A stretch of DNA of 64,000 nt, from contig KV419412.1 in assembly GCA_001630475.1 (NCBI GenBank), forward strand, positions 414,692-478,691, given 5' to 3'. This document shows, in pieces, positions 61,641 to 64,000 of the stretch. The DNA comes from Sistotremastrum niveocremeum HHB9708 (Eukaryota; Basidiomycota; Agaricomycetes; Sistotremastrales; Sistotremastraceae). Both the position numbers and the translations under genes were made by a program. The notes under the pieces are model-generated. The model saw only the letters and a list, made by a program, of their open reading frames with translations. It was not told the origin of the DNA and ran no database searches. Numbering within the stretch: position 1 is the stretch's first letter; every line of letters starts with the position of its first letter.

Positions 61641-62813
61641 ATGGTATACTATCGATGTCAATATTGCCACAAAGACGACTTCAAAGCGAGCAAAGGCTTC
61701 ACTCAACATCAAACCCAATCTCGATGTAAAGTCCATTATCAAGCAGCTCAGGCCCAGGAGCACCTTCGCAGAGCTCAGGAGAGGAGAGTTACTATTCAGA
61801 ACCCCGCGTTGAGACGTGTAGGCAACGCTCGACACGTTCCTGCCCGCCCCCTCGTCAACCCCACGATTGCTCCCAGTCGCGCTGGCCTTGATGTTCAACT
61901 CGGCGACGAGATGAATCTCGATGGGACACCTCCTGTAGAATCACCCCCAACACCTCCTCCTCAACAGGATGACGCAGAAGAAGAAGAACCTCCCCCGTCA
62001 GTGCCAGGCACGATACGGGTGGAGAAATATCCTGCCCCTGCCGGGACACCACTAAGCTCGGACGAATACGCTGGCATTCGGGAAACAGCGTTCATGAGGA
62101 GACGTAGAGAGGAGATAGAGCAGGAACTAGGTCCTTGGGGCTCTTTTGAGACTGCAGAGAACTGGAGGGTTGCGGAATTCCTCATGACAAGCGGTCTGAG
62201 TGGATCCAAACGCGATGAATTTCTCAAGCTCTCTGCAGTACGTCAACATTCTATCAAGGCGTTGAATGGAACTCATCACTATCCACAGATTCAGGAACGC
62301 CTCGATCTCCCTTTCGATGATGACACCAAGTTGTGCGAAATGATCGACGATCTCCCTCAATCCCCAGACTGGCATTCCCGCACCCTCACCATTCAGGGCG
62401 ACGCTCTGGATGACGCAGGGAAGATCATGAAAGAAGAACACACCATGTATTATCGGAATCCTATTGAATGCGTCCAAGCGTTGCTCGGGTCTACGCATCT
62501 CCGCGACCACCTTGAGTATGAACCTGTAAAGAAGTGGTTGGAGTCACAGGATGCTCCCCGTGAGCGTGTCTTCGACGAGATGAACACCGGAGATCTTTGG
62601 CACGAGCTCCAGGTAAGCACAGTCTTATCATCTGGTCACTACGAAGACTGTAGGCTGACTATATGACAGTCCAAACTACCGTCTGGCGTCACTGTTGCCC
62701 CCATCATTCTATCTTCCGACAAAACTCAGCTGTCCAGAATGAGCGGGGATAAACAGGCCTGGCCAGTCTATCTTACGCTTGGGAATATCAATAAATCGAT
62801 GCGTCAAAAGTAG
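61641..62813 (+). pseudogene. Plavaka-type transposase, N-terminal part, truncated by MITE W
   Basis: The frame starts MVYYRCQYCHKDDFKASKGF, a C2H2-like zinc finger as found at the start of Plavaka proteins. It is followed by a Pro/Glu-rich linker (PPTPPPQQDDAEEEEPP), then WRVAEFLMTSGLSGSKRDEF and HSRTLTIQGDALDDAGKIM. An intron (GTAAGC to TGACAG, about 62613-62669) leads to the family hallmark LPSGVTVAPIILSSDKTQLS then SGDKQAWPVYLTLGNINKS. The frame stops at TAG 62811-62813, which is the first three bases of element W. The rest of the catalytic region lies beyond the nested elements or outside the window. Plavaka is a basidiomycete DNA transposon group related to the KDZ elements. Confidence 0.82.
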
Positions 62814-64000
62814 TGTTCCAAGGTCCAGTTGCTGTGACTGGTGGCAACCGGCAGTCGCGACCGGACCGTGACCGGACCGCAGTTGCCGGTTGCCTAGGTT
62901 CTTGGAAAATCAGGCAACCGGCAACCGCAGTCATGACCGGTCGTGACCGTGGTCGCAACCGAGGACCCTTAAGGGTCCCCAACTAGGGTACCCAGAGGGT
63001 ATTTTGGGTAGTGTTGCAAAATATGATATGATATGATATTTTACCCAAATTTTGGAATATCAATATCAATATCGATATCGCAAATCCCAGAATCTTGGAA
63101 ATATCATATCAATATCGCGATATCGATATTTTGTTTTCAAAATCAAAATATCGCATCGATTTAAATCGATTTTTATCACTTTGCGATTTAAATCAGTTTG
63201 ATATCAGTTTAAATCAGTTTTTATTGCAATTTTTTCTCAAAACCTTCTGTAATCTACATATACCCTGCAATATATCATGATATCATGGCACTGTGGTGCT
63301 ATATCAGCCTCTACATACAGTTGCCAGTGATATCTGTGACTAAGTGATGACCTCATGGGAAGAGTCAGCACCTGTGTGATGTGTGATGGAGGGTGACATG
63401 AGTGACAACTGGTCCCCAGAGGGTGGGAACTTGCATATATATGAGGGATATCACAGTATTATAGCATATAGGAGGCTATATAGCACTTGGAAGGTGATAT
63501 ATCCTGAGATATTGAGCCCCAGATACCTCAAATTGCACCCCAAATTGACCCCAGATGACCCCAAAATCACATCAGTTTTTATCAGTTTTGATCGATATTT
63601 TGCGATATCGCAAATTCTGGGAAGGGCGATATTATCATATCAATATCACCTCCAAGATCAGAATATCATATGATATCAGATATCATATCACTTTGTGATA
63701 TGATATGATATGATATGCGATATTTGGTGATATGAAATATCATATCTTTGCAACACTAATTTTGGGTCTCAAATGGGTATTTACAGTGACATATCTGGTA
63801 CATATTGGTCTCTATATGCATGTACCACATCATATGAGGTGTATATACAGTATATATAATATAATAATGATTAAAATATTGATATAAGACCAGTTGTGAC
63901 TGGAAAAAGTGGCCATGACTGGTTGCGCAACCGGTCGCAGCCGTGACCGGTTGCCGGACCGCAACCGCAGTCGCAGTTGCCAGTCACGCCAAATTTTGGA
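62811..64000 (+). mobile_element. MITE W (hAT-like), holding MITE Z; runs off the window
   Basis: Begins TAGTGTTCCAAGGTCCAG at 62811 after GTCAAAAG, inside the transposase gene. The body is rich in GCAACCGG/CCGGTTGC words on both sides of the nested Z element. The window ends with CCAAATTTTGGA. If the right terminal repeat mirrors the left, the last bases ACACTA lie just outside. The right target duplication therefore cannot be checked. Confidence 0.72.
63009..63758 (-). mobile_element. MITE Z, copy 2 (hAT-like, AT-rich)
   Basis: A 750-bp element, inverted relative to the copy at 53803-54548, starting TAGTGTTGCAAAATATG and ending CATATCTTTGCAACACTA. Target duplication ATTTTGGG at 63001-63008 and 63759-63766. 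It lies inside element W. Confidence 0.92.

Overview
The window reads as a piece of a basidiomycete (Agaricomycete-type) nuclear chromosome. The support is many short GT-AG introns (about 40-65 bp), three Zn(II)2Cys6 regulators, an F-box protein, a DUF6532 protein, a multigene DUF6535-type membrane family and a Plavaka-type transposase. There is no sign of bacterial operons, rRNA, tRNA or CRISPR.

Left part (1-18 kb). An ABHD11-like mitochondrial hydrolase lies on the plus strand. It is followed on the minus strand by a Zn2Cys6 regulator, a small cysteine-rich secreted protein with a hydrophobic tail, a second paralogous Zn2Cys6 regulator, an F-box protein and one weak hypothetical gene. A third, short member of the regulator family lies on the plus strand at 16.5-17.4 kb. 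All three regulators share an intron placed just before the first zinc-binding cysteine, so they come from one ancestor.

Centre (19.2-55.3 kb). Seven tandem paralogs, all on the plus strand (called A to G here), encode multi-spanning membrane proteins. Each has an N-terminal coiled coil, about four membrane segments typical of DUF6535 proteins, a long helical region, and a conserved C-terminal tail with the motif DVEMAL. All share a six-exon layout, and most share a promoter block with an inverted CCAAT box about 170-206 bp before the ATG. B, C, D and E look intact. A carries a 41-bp deletion, F carries two small transposons, and G carries three plus an 8-bp footprint-like duplication. The paralogs are mosaics of a few module types, and C and G share a 237-bp identical tract with sharp edges, which points to recombination or gene conversion.

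Right part (55.3-64 kb). A DUF6532 gene is split by a MITE, then comes a gene-poor stretch, a partial MITE, and a Plavaka transposase cut by another MITE that itself holds a third one.

The MITEs (called U, V, W, X, Y, Z here) mostly have clear terminal inverted repeats beginning TARNG and 8-bp target duplications, which is the hAT signature. Several families appear twice in the window, and the two X copies are identical over 300 bp. The most notable system is therefore a fast-evolving membrane-protein array being reshaped by conversion and by recently active hAT-type MITEs. The function of the array is unknown.
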